Shown: positions 1 through 7,058 of the stretch, in pieces | How the letters are laid out: each line of letters begins with the position of its first letter | How positions within the stretch are numbered: the first letter of the stretch is position 1 | Assembly (NCBI GenBank): GCA_018268735.1 | Contig: JAFDWA010000017.1 | Location: 1 to 14,597, forward strand | Source of the DNA: Actinomycetota bacterium | Lineage (GTDB): Bacteria > Actinomycetota > Acidimicrobiia > Acidimicrobiales > Microtrichaceae | Reading direction: 5' to 3' | Length of the DNA: 14,597 nucleotides | The notes under the pieces: generated by a model | Told to the model about the DNA's origin: nothing | The model's database searches: none | The model's input: only the letters and a program-made list of their open reading frames with translations | Translations under genes and position numbers: made by a program

Positions 1-1
1 G

Positions 2-433
2 GTGATCGACGAGATCGACGGCGTCGACCACGTCCTGCTCCTGTGGCGACACCGCTTCATCACCGACACGTGGGGATGGGAGGTGCCCGCGGGTGGCCTC
101 GACCCGGGCGAGGCATCGGTCGACGGGGCGCGTCGGGAGGTGCTGGAGGAGACGGGGTGGCAGGTCGGCGAGCTCACGCACCTCGTCGACTACTACCCGG
201 CGAACGGCCTGTCCGACCACCGCTTCGACCTGTACCTCGCCCGGGGCGCCACCCACGTCGGTGAGCCGAGCGACCCGTCGGAGTCCGAGCGGATCGAATG
301 GGTGCCGCTGGAGGTCGTCCGTGACGCGGTCGTGTCCGGGCGCATCACCGACGGCCTGTCGGTCACCGCGCTCGCGTGGTACTTCGCGTTCGGCGACCCG
401 TCGGGTGGGATCAGCCAAGACCCAGCCGAGTGA
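2..433 (+). CDS. NUDIX hydrolase, 5' end cut by window edge
   Basis: NUDIX family pyrophosphohydrolase, likely cleaving a nucleoside-diphosphate-linked substrate such as ADP-ribose or a related sugar nucleotide; the substrate cannot be read from sequence. The full Nudix box G-x5-E-x7-RE-V-x-EE-x-G-W is seen at residues 31-53 of the visible part, with metal-binding E46, E49 and E50. The segment WGWEVPAGG just before it is typical of the ADP-ribose/GDP-mannose pyrophosphatase branch. A GTG lies at the extreme left edge, but the family normally has a further beta strand and some 30-40 residues before this point, so the real start is probably outside the window. The 3' end overlaps the tail of the convergent sulfatase gene by 23 bp. 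Confidence 0.88.
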   Translation: MIDEIDGVDHVLLLWRHRFITDTWGWEVPAGGLDPGEASVDGARREVLEETGWQVGELTHLVDYYPANGLSDHRFDLYLARGATHVGEPSDPSESERIEWVPLEVVRDAVVSGRITDGLSVTALAWYFAFGDPSGGISQDPAE

Positions 434-2042
434 ACTGCTCGGCGGGTGCGTCGATGCCCACGAGCGCCTCCCGGAGGAGCTCGACCATGTCGCCCTCGGC
501 TGCGGTGTCGGAGGCGCCGGTGCCCACCAGGTCGCGCTGCTCGTCGGGATCCTCGTCGAGGTCGAACAGCATGTCCTGGCCGGCCTGGTGCCCACCGGCT
601 GCCCAGAACGGCACCGGGTCGCCGACGTCGAAGGGCTGGCGGATCACCGGCACGTCCGATCCCGGCATGAAGTCGAGCGCGGCACGTCGGTCGGGGCGGG
701 GCAGGCGGAGCTCCGGGAACGCCGGGATCGGCATCGTCGACCAGCGGTTCGACCACATCGACAGCGGGCGGTTGCCCTCCCGGGGCGCCCGGAGGTAGCG
801 GTGGCGGCCGTCGGTCACCGCGACGCCCTGGCCCCACACGCCGGTCAACGCCCAGTCCCGCTGCGTGGCCCCGGCGCGGGCGACGGGGTCGTCCCGACCG
901 TTGCCGTCGAGGTGATCGGACGGTTCCAGCAGCGGACGCAGCGACCGCCCGTGGGTCCGGTGTGCGGGCGTCACGCCGAACACGTCGCAGATCGTGGCGT
1001 GCACGTCGACGGTGGTCGTCAACGAGTCGACCACGCCGGCGGGGCGACCCGGCCAGGCGACCATGAGCGGGATGTGGCCCAGCACGGCTCGCACGGGGGT
1101 CGCCGGCTTGCCGAAGATGTCGTGCTCGCCGAGGTAGTGGCCGTGGTCGGTGCACACGATGACCGCGGTGTCGTCCCAACGGTCCTGTCGGTCGAGCTCG
1201 TCGAGCAGCCGGCCGAACTGGTGGTCGATGAAGGTGAGCTTCGCTCCGTAGTTCGCGCGGACGTGCGCTGCGGTGCGTTCGTCGATCACCCCGGACGCGA
1301 CGGCGTCGACCGCGTACGGCGGCCAGATGACCCTGTGTCCGTCCCAGTCGGGGTCGTATCTCGACGCCCACGGCTCGGGCACGTCGAACGGCTCGTGCGG
1401 GTCGAACTCGTCGACGAACAACAGGAAGCGGTCGGCCGAGGCGGACTCCTCCGCCAGCCAGCGCGTCGCCTCGGCCATGGTCGCAGCGCCGGGGAAGTCG
1501 TCCTCGGAGCGGAACCACGTGCGGCTCTCGTCGTACGCGTGGGTCACCCAGCCCTCCCGCGCCGGCAGCGCCGGAGCACCGATCCACGACGGGTCCGCAG
1601 CGGTGCGCCACGGATCGCTCTCGTGGCCGCGGAGGTAGCGCCAGGCGCCGAAGTCGGTGTGGTAGTTCTCGCCGCCGGTCTCGAACAGGTGCGGATGGTC
1701 CGACACGAGCATCGAGGTGATGCCCGCACGTCGCAGGTCGTAGGTGACGGCGTCCTCCCAGATCTCGACCGATCCCCACGGCCGCCACAGGAAGTCGATC
1801 GCACCGACGAGGATGTCGTGGCGGGCGGGCATGCACGGCAGCGACCCCGTGTGGTGGCGGTCGAAGCGGACCGCACGCGCCGCGAAGCGGTCCAGGTTCG
1901 GCGTGTCGAACTCGGGTGGGTGACCGAGCACGGGCGCGTACGCGCCGAGCATGTGGCGGTTCAGGCTGTCGAGCAGCACGACCACGAGGTTGCGTGGTCG
2001 GCGCCGCGGCAGCGGGCCCGGTTCAGCCGACGCGGGCGTCAC
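411..2042 (-). CDS. Cysteine-type sulfatase (alkaline phosphatase superfamily)
   Basis: Type I sulfatase that would hydrolyse a sulfate ester. With the GTG at 2042 it has 543 residues. The active-site motif C-x-P-x-R is seen as CMPAR at 70-74; in this family the Cys is converted to formylglycine by a separate enzyme not encoded here. Metal-site residues are recognisable in LLDS (D25), DEFDPHEP (212-218) and TDHGHYLGEH (298-307), with K312 following. There is no signal peptide, so it probably acts in the cytoplasm. The frame is open further upstream, but that part is the shadow of the preceding synthetase gene; GTG 2042 gives a 20-bp overlap with that gene and suggests translational coupling. 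No clear SD is visible. Natural substrate unknown; a sulfated lipid or sterol would fit the neighbours, but that is inference. Confidence 0.9.
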   Translation of the reverse strand: MTPASAEPGPLPRRRPRNLVVVLLDSLNRHMLGAYAPVLGHPPEFDTPNLDRFAARAVRFDRHHTGSLPCMPARHDILVGAIDFLWRPWGSVEIWEDAVTYDLRRAGITSMLVSDHPHLFETGGENYHTDFGAWRYLRGHESDPWRTAADPSWIGAPALPAREGWVTHAYDESRTWFRSEDDFPGAATMAEATRWLAEESASADRFLLFVDEFDPHEPFDVPEPWASRYDPDWDGHRVIWPPYAVDAVASGVIDERTAAHVRANYGAKLTFIDHQFGRLLDELDRQDRWDDTAVIVCTDHGHYLGEHDIFGKPATPVRAVLGHIPLMVAWPGRPAGVVDSLTTTVDVHATICDVFGVTPAHRTHGRSLRPLLEPSDHLDGNGRDDPVARAGATQRDWALTGVWGQGVAVTDGRHRYLRAPREGNRPLSMWSNRWSTMPIPAFPELRLPRPDRRAALDFMPGSDVPVIRQPFDVGDPVPFWAAGGHQAGQDMLFDLDEDPDEQRDLVGTGASDTAAEGDMVELLREALVGIDAPAEQFTRLGLG

Positions 2043-3648
2043 CGTGCTCGGCCAGGTGCTTGGCCCACGGGTAGTCGGGCTTGCCGGAGGGGGAGCGCAC
2101 GATCTCGTCGACCACGTGGAGCTCGCGGGGCACCTTGTAGCCGGCGATGTGGCCACGGGCGTGCTCGACGAGGTCCTCGAGCGTGACGTCGTGGCCGTCG
2201 CGGGTCTGCACGACCGCAGCGACCCGCTGACCCCAACGCTCGTCGGGGACGCCGACGACGAGGCAGTCGTAGACCGCCGGATGGGACTTCAACGCTGCCT
2301 CGACCTCCTCGGGGAAGATCTTCTCGCCGCCGGAGTTGATCGACACCGATCCGCGGCCGAGCATCACGAGGCGGCCGTCCTCGGTCCAGCGCGCGAAGTC
2401 GCCGCCCATCGAGTAGCGCCGGCCGTCGGCTGCGGTCACGAACACCTCGGCGGTCTTGGCCGGGTCGTTGAAGTAGCCGAGCGGGATGTTGCCGGTGCGA
2501 CCGAGTCGACCGACGCGTGTGTCGCCGGGCGGGATGATCGCCAGGTCGTCATCCAGCACCGCGACGTCGCGCCCGGCGTTCACCGTCGGCCCGCCGCCGT
2601 CGGCCTTCGCTCCCTTCGCCGCGTAGGTGACGCCGTTGAACCCGCCCTCGGTCGAGCCGATCGAGTCGGTGATGATCAGGTTCGGGAACCGGTCGAGGAA
2701 GCGGTCCTTCACCGACTGGGAGAACAGCGCGGCGCTCGACGACAGCGAGATGAAGCTGGTGGTGTCCCAGCGGCCGGGATGGGCCTCGAGCGCCTCGATC
2801 ATCGGGCGGGCGACCGCGTCGCCGGTGATGATGATCGAGTTGACGCCATGTGCGGAGATCAGGTCCCACACCTCCTCGGCGTCGAACTTCCCCACCAGCA
2901 CGATCGTCGATCCGATGAACCACTGGCTGAGCGTCGCGATCTGTGCGGCGCCGTGCATCAGCGGTGGGATCACCCCGAACACCAATCCGCTCGGCGACGC
3001 GGCCGCCTGCTCCGCCTTCGTGAACTCGGAGCTGACCCGCTCGTTGGTCAGCGCGTCGATGCCCTGGCCGAGCGCGAAGTAGATGTCCTCGTGGCGCCAC
3101 ATCACGCCCTTGGGCATGCCCGTCGTGCCGCCGGTGTAGATGATGTACACGTCATCCGCGGAGCGCTCGGGGAAGTCGCGCTCCGGCCCTCCCTGTTCGC
3201 ACGCCTCGTCGAAGTCGACCGAGCCCAGCGCGGAGGTGTCGGCATCGGAGCCGTCCTCGATGTGCACCAGCGTGCGGAGCTTCGGTGATGCCTCGAGCAC
3301 CGCCGCCACACGTGGCGCGTACTCCCGGTCGAACACGCAGGCGACGAGCTCGGCGTTGCCGATGAGGTAGGCGAGTTCGGCCTCCACGTAGCGGTAGTTC
3401 ACGTTGACCGGGACAGCCCGGACCTTGAGGCAGCCGAGCATCGCGGTGACCCACGGCTCGGAGTTGATCGCGTAGATGCCGACGTGGTCGCCCGGGCCGA
3501 TCCCCTGCGACGCGAGGTAGTGGCCGAAGCGGTTGGCCCGTGCGTCGAGCTCGGCGAACGTGAGGGTGCTCCCGCCGGCGATGAGCGCCGGTCGGTCCGG
3601 CACGGCGTCGACGGTGTGCTCGAAGAGGTCTGCGATGTTGTAGGCCAC
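2023..3648 (-). CDS. FadD-type acyl-CoA synthetase
   Basis: ATP-dependent carboxylate-CoA ligase of the ANL superfamily, forming acyl-CoA through an acyl-adenylate. The 541 residues are the usual length. The AMP-binding P-loop is YTGGTTGMPKG at 171-181, followed by VMWRHEDIY, a sequence I associate with the FadD19/FadD17 steroid side-chain branch of actinobacteria. Later motifs are GGDFARW, GRGSVSINSGGEKIFPEEVE and the C-terminal SPSGK with catalytic lysine near K523. The start is GTG at 3648 with no SD, but TAGCGT lies 6 nt upstream, fitting a leaderless promoter. It lies 52 bp downstream of the WS/DGAT gene and overlaps the sulfatase start. Activation of fatty or sterol side-chain acids feeding the neighbouring acyltransferase is a reasonable inference; exact substrate not determinable. 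Confidence 0.93.
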   Translation of the reverse strand: MAYNIADLFEHTVDAVPDRPALIAGGSTLTFAELDARANRFGHYLASQGIGPGDHVGIYAINSEPWVTAMLGCLKVRAVPVNVNYRYVEAELAYLIGNAELVACVFDREYAPRVAAVLEASPKLRTLVHIEDGSDADTSALGSVDFDEACEQGGPERDFPERSADDVYIIYTGGTTGMPKGVMWRHEDIYFALGQGIDALTNERVSSEFTKAEQAAASPSGLVFGVIPPLMHGAAQIATLSQWFIGSTIVLVGKFDAEEVWDLISAHGVNSIIITGDAVARPMIEALEAHPGRWDTTSFISLSSSAALFSQSVKDRFLDRFPNLIITDSIGSTEGGFNGVTYAAKGAKADGGGPTVNAGRDVAVLDDDLAIIPPGDTRVGRLGRTGNIPLGYFNDPAKTAEVFVTAADGRRYSMGGDFARWTEDGRLVMLGRGSVSINSGGEKIFPEEVEAALKSHPAVYDCLVVGVPDERWGQRVAAVVQTRDGHDVTLEDLVEHARGHIAGYKVPRELHVVDEIVRSPSGKPDYPWAKHLAEHGDARVG

Positions 3649-3700
3649 GGCGCAACGCTACGGCATGGCGTCGGCGGTGGACCGCGGCGGCGTCCGACGG

Positions 3701-5197
3701 TCAGTTCGGCGAGACGTGCTGCGTCGTCGGGGGATGCTGTGCCGATGGGGTGTGCTTGCGCGTCGAGGTCACCGGCGCCGGACGCTTGACGAGCGTCGGA
3801 TCCCTGGTCGCTGCGGCGGCCTTGATCTCCTCGAAGGCGTGGCCGACCGCGTCGGCGAGATCCCACACGTCGGGCACGAGGTCCGTGCAGGCGAGGAACC
3901 CGAAGTCGATGCTGTTGCGGTACGACATGACGGTGATGTTCAGGCCGGCGCCGTCCATGATCGGACCCATCGGGTAGGTCGCGACCATCTCGGCGCCGGC
4001 CATGTAGAGCGGGAAGTCCGGACCGGGCACGTTCGAGATCACGAGGTTGTGGATCGGCCGGTGCGAGTTCGCGAGGTTCATCGAGCTGTACAGGCGTGCC
4101 GCGAGGCCGAAGGTGCGGGGCGTCGCCCACTCTGCCCAGTCCGTGAGGGTCCTGGCCCCGATCGCGTTCTGGTCCTCCTTGGCGCCGGCGGTGGAGTTGG
4201 CGATCGTCTGGATTCGCTCGAACGGGTCGTCCACATCGGTTGCGAGCGAGGTGAACATCGCAGAGACCTTGTTGCCCTGGGTGTTGCGCTCGTCCTCGGT
4301 GCGCACCGACACCGGACACACCGCCATCAGCGACTCCTCCGGCAGCGCACCCAGCCCTTCGAGGTAGTGGCGCAAGGTGCCCGAGCAGATCGCGAGCACG
4401 ACGTCGTTCACCTTGACGCCGAGAGCGGCCTTGATCGCCTTGGTCTCGTCGAGGGGCACCCGAGCGAAGGACACCGACCGGTCCGGGGTGATCGACGCGT
4501 TGAACGGGGTGCGTGGCGCGGTCAGCGGGACGGCGCCGTGGCGACGCTCGGGGTTGCGGATCCCGGTGATCACGTTGTTCACCGACTGCGCCGTCCGCCC
4601 GATCAGCCCGAACGCGTCGCCGAAGCGCCTGGCCTTCGACAGCGCCGCATACGACAGCAGCTCCACGTCGCTCGGCACGTGCTCGACCGGAACCGGGTCG
4701 AAGTCGATCTCCCGGCCGTCGGCCGACAGGTCGAACAGCGCCGTCATCAGCTCGGCTCCGCCGGAGCCGTCGATCGTCGCGTGGTGGACCTTGACGACCA
4801 GTCCGAACCGGTCGTGCTTGAGGCCTTCGATCACCCATGCCTCCCACAGCGGGTGGCTCCGGTCGAGGGGTTCCGAGGCGATCTGCGCGGCGAGCCGTGC
4901 GAGCTCGCGCCGGCCGCCCGGCGCGGGACAGGTGACGCGGTGGACGTGGTGGTCCAGGTCGAAGTCGGGGTCCTCGATCCACACCGGGTGGTGGAACTGG
5001 AACGGCACCTCGACCAGGCGTCGCCGGAACGGCGGGACCAGCGGGAGCCGCTCTTCGATCGTGGCCCTGACCTTGTCGAAGCTGTAGCCGCCCGCCATCG
5101 TGGATGCGTCATAGATGCCGGTCATCGCCACGTGCATGTGCCCTGCAGGTGTCTCCAGGTACAGGAACGTGGCGTCCATCCCTGACAGTCGTTCCAC
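3701..5197 (-). CDS. WS/DGAT wax ester synthase / diacylglycerol acyltransferase
   Basis: Bifunctional O-acyltransferase that esterifies fatty alcohols or diacylglycerol with acyl-CoA to make wax esters or triacylglycerol, normally at the cytoplasmic membrane and lipid droplets. The 498 residues match the family. The N-terminus MERLSGMDATFLYLE is typical; PLW is at 116-118, the catalytic HHxxxDG is HHATIDG at 138-144, and a later KVNDVVLA carries the conserved ND motif. The last 30 or so residues are low-complexity and probably disordered. The start is GTG 5197, decided by a strong SD AGGAGGAGGG (5202-5211); the longer open frame upstream lacks family similarity. It heads a minus-strand cluster with the acyl-CoA synthetase, which could supply its acyl-CoA. 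Confidence 0.94.
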   Translation of the reverse strand: MERLSGMDATFLYLETPAGHMHVAMTGIYDASTMAGGYSFDKVRATIEERLPLVPPFRRRLVEVPFQFHHPVWIEDPDFDLDHHVHRVTCPAPGGRRELARLAAQIASEPLDRSHPLWEAWVIEGLKHDRFGLVVKVHHATIDGSGGAELMTALFDLSADGREIDFDPVPVEHVPSDVELLSYAALSKARRFGDAFGLIGRTAQSVNNVITGIRNPERRHGAVPLTAPRTPFNASITPDRSVSFARVPLDETKAIKAALGVKVNDVVLAICSGTLRHYLEGLGALPEESLMAVCPVSVRTEDERNTQGNKVSAMFTSLATDVDDPFERIQTIANSTAGAKEDQNAIGARTLTDWAEWATPRTFGLAARLYSSMNLANSHRPIHNLVISNVPGPDFPLYMAGAEMVATYPMGPIMDGAGLNITVMSYRNSIDFGFLACTDLVPDVWDLADAVGHAFEEIKAAAATRDPTLVKRPAPVTSTRKHTPSAQHPPTTQHVSPN

Positions 5198-5201
5198 GTG
5201 T

Positions 5202-5211
5202 CCCTCCTCCT
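5202..5211 (-). promoter_or_regulatory. Strong Shine-Dalgarno of the WS/DGAT gene
   Basis: On the minus strand AGGAGGAGGG ends 4 nt before GTG 5197, with the AGGAGG core 8 nt away. It decides the start codon and contrasts with the SD-less starts of several neighbours. Confidence 0.85.
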
Positions 5212-5255
5212 CGTCGGGACCTCGGCGCGGCCCGCTGAGGGACATTCTCGCGGGA

Positions 5256-5292
5256 AGGGCGCCCGCGTGCCGGTTCGACTCGCGGGCGCCCT
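5256..5292 (-). terminator. Strong hairpin downstream of yceI-family gene
   Basis: A perfect 12-bp inverted repeat (arms 5256-5267 and 5281-5292) with a 13-nt loop lies 39 bp past the yceI-family stop and about 60 bp before the WS/DGAT start. The arms are almost pure G/C. No U-tract follows on either strand, so it is a terminator-like hairpin of the kind common in high-GC actinobacteria rather than a textbook intrinsic terminator. It probably insulates the lipid cluster from yceI transcription. Confidence 0.65.
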
Positions 5293-5331
5293 CGGCGCGT
5301 TGGTGGGATCGGCCGACGCGGCCGTGCTGGC

Positions 5332-5877
5332 TCAGGCGTCCTTCGGGCGGACGGCCTCGACCTCCAGGACGATCTTGACCTTCTTCCCGACGACGAGACC
5401 ACCGGTCTCGAGGGCCTGGTTCCACGTCAGGCCGAAGTCCGTGCGGTCGATCTCCGTCTCGGCGGAGAAGGCGATGCGCTCCTGGCCGTAGGGGTCGTCG
5501 ATCACGCCGTCGAGCTCCGTCTCCAGCTCGACCGAACGGGTGACGCCGTGGATGGTCAGCTCGCCGGTCACCACCCAGTCGTCGCCGTCGGAGCGGAGGC
5601 CGGTCGAACGGAACTCGAGCGTCGGGAAGTTGTCGACGTCGAGGAAGTCGGCGGAGTGGATGTGCGCGTCGCGACCGGCGTCACGGGTGTTGAACGACGT
5701 CGCGTCGATCGTGACCTCCACGTGGGAGTCGGTGATCGGATCGGCGATCGTGATCGCGCCGTCGAACTTGTCGAACTCGCCCCTGACCTTGGAGAGGCCG
5801 AAGTGCTTGACCGCGAATCCGACGTGCGTGTGGCTCGCGTCGATCGAGTAGGTGCCGGGGGTGGGGAGGTCGCTCAT
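5332..5877 (-). CDS. YceI-family lipid/isoprenoid-binding protein
   Basis: YceI family proteins form a lipocalin-like beta barrel that binds isoprenoid quinones or other long-chain amphiphiles; many respond to stress. This copy has 181 residues. Family motifs seen are DASHTHVGFAVKH (13-25), RDAHIHSADFLDVDNFPTLEF (69-89), LTIHGVTRSV (107-116) and RTDFGLTWN (145-153). There is no signal peptide, so a cytoplasmic location is likely. The start is ATG 5877, chosen because GGAG lies 5 nt upstream (5883-5886); an ATG five codons earlier is the alternative. It is transcribed divergently from a MarR-type regulator, which probably controls it. Confidence 0.93.
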   Translation of the reverse strand: MSDLPTPGTYSIDASHTHVGFAVKHFGLSKVRGEFDKFDGAITIADPITDSHVEVTIDATSFNTRDAGRDAHIHSADFLDVDNFPTLEFRSTGLRSDGDDWVVTGELTIHGVTRSVELETELDGVIDDPYGQERIAFSAETEIDRTDFGLTWNQALETGGLVVGKKVKIVLEVEAVRPKDA

Positions 5878-5917
5878 CGGTGCTCCAGTCATGGGTCGAG
5901 GTGGTTGATGACAACGA

Positions 5918-5946
5918 TGTCTATCAGTCAATAATTGAGAAGTCAA
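5918..5946 (-). promoter_or_regulatory. yceI-family promoter with embedded MarR-like palindrome
   Basis: On the minus strand TTGACT (5941-5946) and TAGACA (5918-5923) are separated by exactly 17 nt, a plausible sigma-70-type promoter. The spacer contains TCAATAATTGA (5928-5938 on the plus strand), a perfect odd-centred palindrome of the size and AT-rich character of MarR-family operators. The region is sharply AT-richer than its surroundings. The gene for a MarR protein starts 48 bp away on the other strand, so repression of yceI and possible autoregulation are inferred. Confidence 0.6.
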
Positions 5947-5972
5947 ATACTGCACCAGCAGCGATTGTCGGG

Positions 5973-5988
5973 TAGAGTTCGAGTCGTG
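5973..5988 (+). promoter_or_regulatory. Probable leaderless -10 element of the MarR gene
   Basis: TAGAGT (5973-5978) lies 7 nt before GTG 5986, so transcription would begin at or next to the start codon. No SD precedes this GTG. TANNNT at this distance is the usual actinobacterial leaderless arrangement. No convincing -35 is visible. Confidence 0.5.
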
Positions 5989-6549
5989 TCCGACGACTGC
6001 GCCTCCCTGCTCCCGGTCGACCCACCACCCCCTCGTGCCCCTGCCGACGTCGAGGAGGGCGCGATCCGGACGTTCGGGTTGCTGCTCGAAGCGCACACGC
6101 GCATCACTCGGCTGCTCGACGCCGACCTGCAGCGCTCCACGGGGATCTCGCTGCAGACCCTCGAGGTCCTCCTGCGCGTCTCCCGCGCACCGTGGGGTGT
6201 GATGACGATGTCGGAGCTGGCCGACCAGGTCGCGTTGAGCACCGGAGGTGTGACGCGGCTGGCGGACCGACTGTCCGACGACGGCCTGGTGGAGCGTCGG
6301 GCCTGTCCCGAGGACCGGCGACGGGTCCACCTCGGGCTCACCCCCCGGGGCGTCGAGGTGCTCGAGCAGGCGCTGACCCACCACGTCGATGCCCTCGACA
6401 CCCACGTGATGCGCCGCATCGATCCGGCGGACCTCGCGGGCTTCGAGCGGGTGCTCGACGCGCTGCGCACGGCGCCGGACCTCCATGGCGCGACCCCGGG
6501 CCGTGCTGCCGGCACCGCCGCCGGACCTGCTGCCGGACCTGCTGCCTGA
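5986..6549 (+). CDS. MarR-family transcriptional regulator
   Basis: Winged helix-turn-helix dimeric regulator. The 187-residue protein has a helical dimerisation start, a helix-turn-helix around SELADQVALSTGGVTRLADRL (76-96) and a wing with PEDRRRVHLGLTPRG (108-122), the DRR/R hallmark of MarR proteins. The ligand cannot be inferred; there is no redox-type Cys pair, though C5 and C107 are present. GTG 5986 is preferred because TAGAGT is 7 nt upstream and residues before it are not family-like; TTG codons upstream are alternatives. The last 14 residues come from a 12-bp tandem repeat giving an Ala/Gly/Pro tail. Divergence from the yceI-family gene suggests that gene is its target. Confidence 0.9.
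   Translation: MSDDCASLLPVDPPPPRAPADVEEGAIRTFGLLLEAHTRITRLLDADLQRSTGISLQTLEVLLRVSRAPWGVMTMSELADQVALSTGGVTRLADRLSDDGLVERRACPEDRRRVHLGLTPRGVEVLEQALTHHVDALDTHVMRRIDPADLAGFERVLDALRTAPDLHGATPGRAAGTAAGPAAGPAA
6505..6546 (+). repeat. 12-bp tandem repeat in the MarR C-terminus
   Basis: Three and a half imperfect copies of a GCTGCCGGACCT-type unit (6505-6516, 6517-6528, 6529-6540, 6541-6546) encode AAGT, AAGP, AAGP, AA and run directly into the stop codon. Unit number could vary without a frameshift. Confidence 0.85.
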
Positions 6550-6567
6550 GGGGCCTGTCAGGTCCCC
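6550..6567 (+). terminator. Short hairpin just after the MarR stop
   Basis: GGGGCCT and AGGTCCCC pair with one bulged T around a 3-nt loop directly after the stop codon. No T-tract follows. It may end or attenuate the MarR transcript before the next gene. Confidence 0.35.
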
Positions 6568-6596
6568 GCAGGCGTTCATCGAGCTCTCACCCTGCT

Positions 6597-6620
6597 CACA
6601 CCGTGGATCGCGACGGTGTG
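6597..6620 (+). promoter_or_regulatory. 8-bp inverted repeat abutting the next start codon
   Basis: CACACCGT (6597-6604) and ACGGTGTG (6613-6620) form a perfect 8-bp inverted repeat around an 8-nt centre, ending two bases before ATG 6623. In RNA it would fold over the ribosome entry site; in DNA it has the size of a dimeric repressor operator. No SD is visible for the gene. Confidence 0.5.
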
Positions 6621-6622
6621 GC

Positions 6623-7054
6623 ATGGACGAGCTCCCACCCCCGATCCCACCCTCGATCCCATCGGCGCACGGTGCCCCGCCCGGGGTCCCTCCCCGCCAT
6701 GGCAAGCGGGCCTCGAGGAGCCGGGTCGCCGCAGCGGTGATCGCGACCGGCGCCATGGGCGGGTTCGTCGGCTACTTCAGCGGCGGCGGCGCCGCTGACA
6801 GATCGGCGGGCAGCTCCACCTCGGGCGGCGCTGCCGGCTCGGCCGCGGTCACGCCACCCTCGTCGACGGTTCCGTCGTTCGGCGACCGGTCAGGCGACGG
6901 AGCCGACCCCGGCGGGGTCGGGTACGGAAAGGCCGGGTACGGAGGAGGGGGCGTCACCGACCGCGGGGGCTTCGGATCCGGCTCCGCTGCTGCGGTGCCC
7001 GGTGGGTCGTCCAACTCCTCATCCGGACCGTCCACGGTGACACGAGGCAGCTGA
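6623..7054 (+). CDS. Small single-TM protein, Pro-rich N-terminus and Gly/Ser-rich exterior
   Basis: I do not recognise a named family. The 143-residue product begins with a Pro-rich segment (MDELPPPIPPSIP), then a basic stretch RHGKRASRSR (25-34) and one hydrophobic segment (about 35-53). The positive charges before the helix suggest the N-terminus is inside and the Gly/Ser/Tyr-rich remainder (54-143) is outside and probably disordered. ATG 6623 is chosen because the open frame before it is not protein-like. The stop is 4 bp before the ApbE start, so the two are probably co-translated. A membrane anchor or partner for a flavinylation or redox system is possible, but no FMN-attachment motif of the D-x-x-S/T-G-A-T type is visible. 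Confidence 0.7.
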   Translation: MDELPPPIPPSIPSAHGAPPGVPPRHGKRASRSRVAAAVIATGAMGGFVGYFSGGGAADRSAGSSTSGGAAGSAAVTPPSSTVPSFGDRSGDGADPGGVGYGKAGYGGGGVTDRGGFGSGSAAAVPGGSSNSSSGPSTVTRGS

Positions 7055-7058
7055 CCCG

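Noticed and set aside
93..2186. A 697-codon plus-strand open frame across the NUDIX and sulfatase region.
   Set aside because: Arg/Ala/Gly-rich shadow translation; the minus-strand sulfatase with its full CMPAR and metal motifs explains the region.
3665..5185. A 506-codon plus-strand open frame opposite the WS/DGAT gene.
   Set aside because: Shadow of the WS/DGAT coding strand; no family motifs and biased Arg/His/Val composition.
5332..6756. An extended 474-codon version of the yceI-family gene reading back through the MarR gene.
   Set aside because: The additional N-terminal part is antisense to MarR; ATG 5877 has an SD and matches the normal family length.
6680..6830. Possible flavinylation motif in the small membrane protein (TSGGA near residue 66).
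   Set aside because: It does not fit the D-x-x-S/T-G-A-S/T pattern; the tail is low-complexity and such fragments occur by chance.
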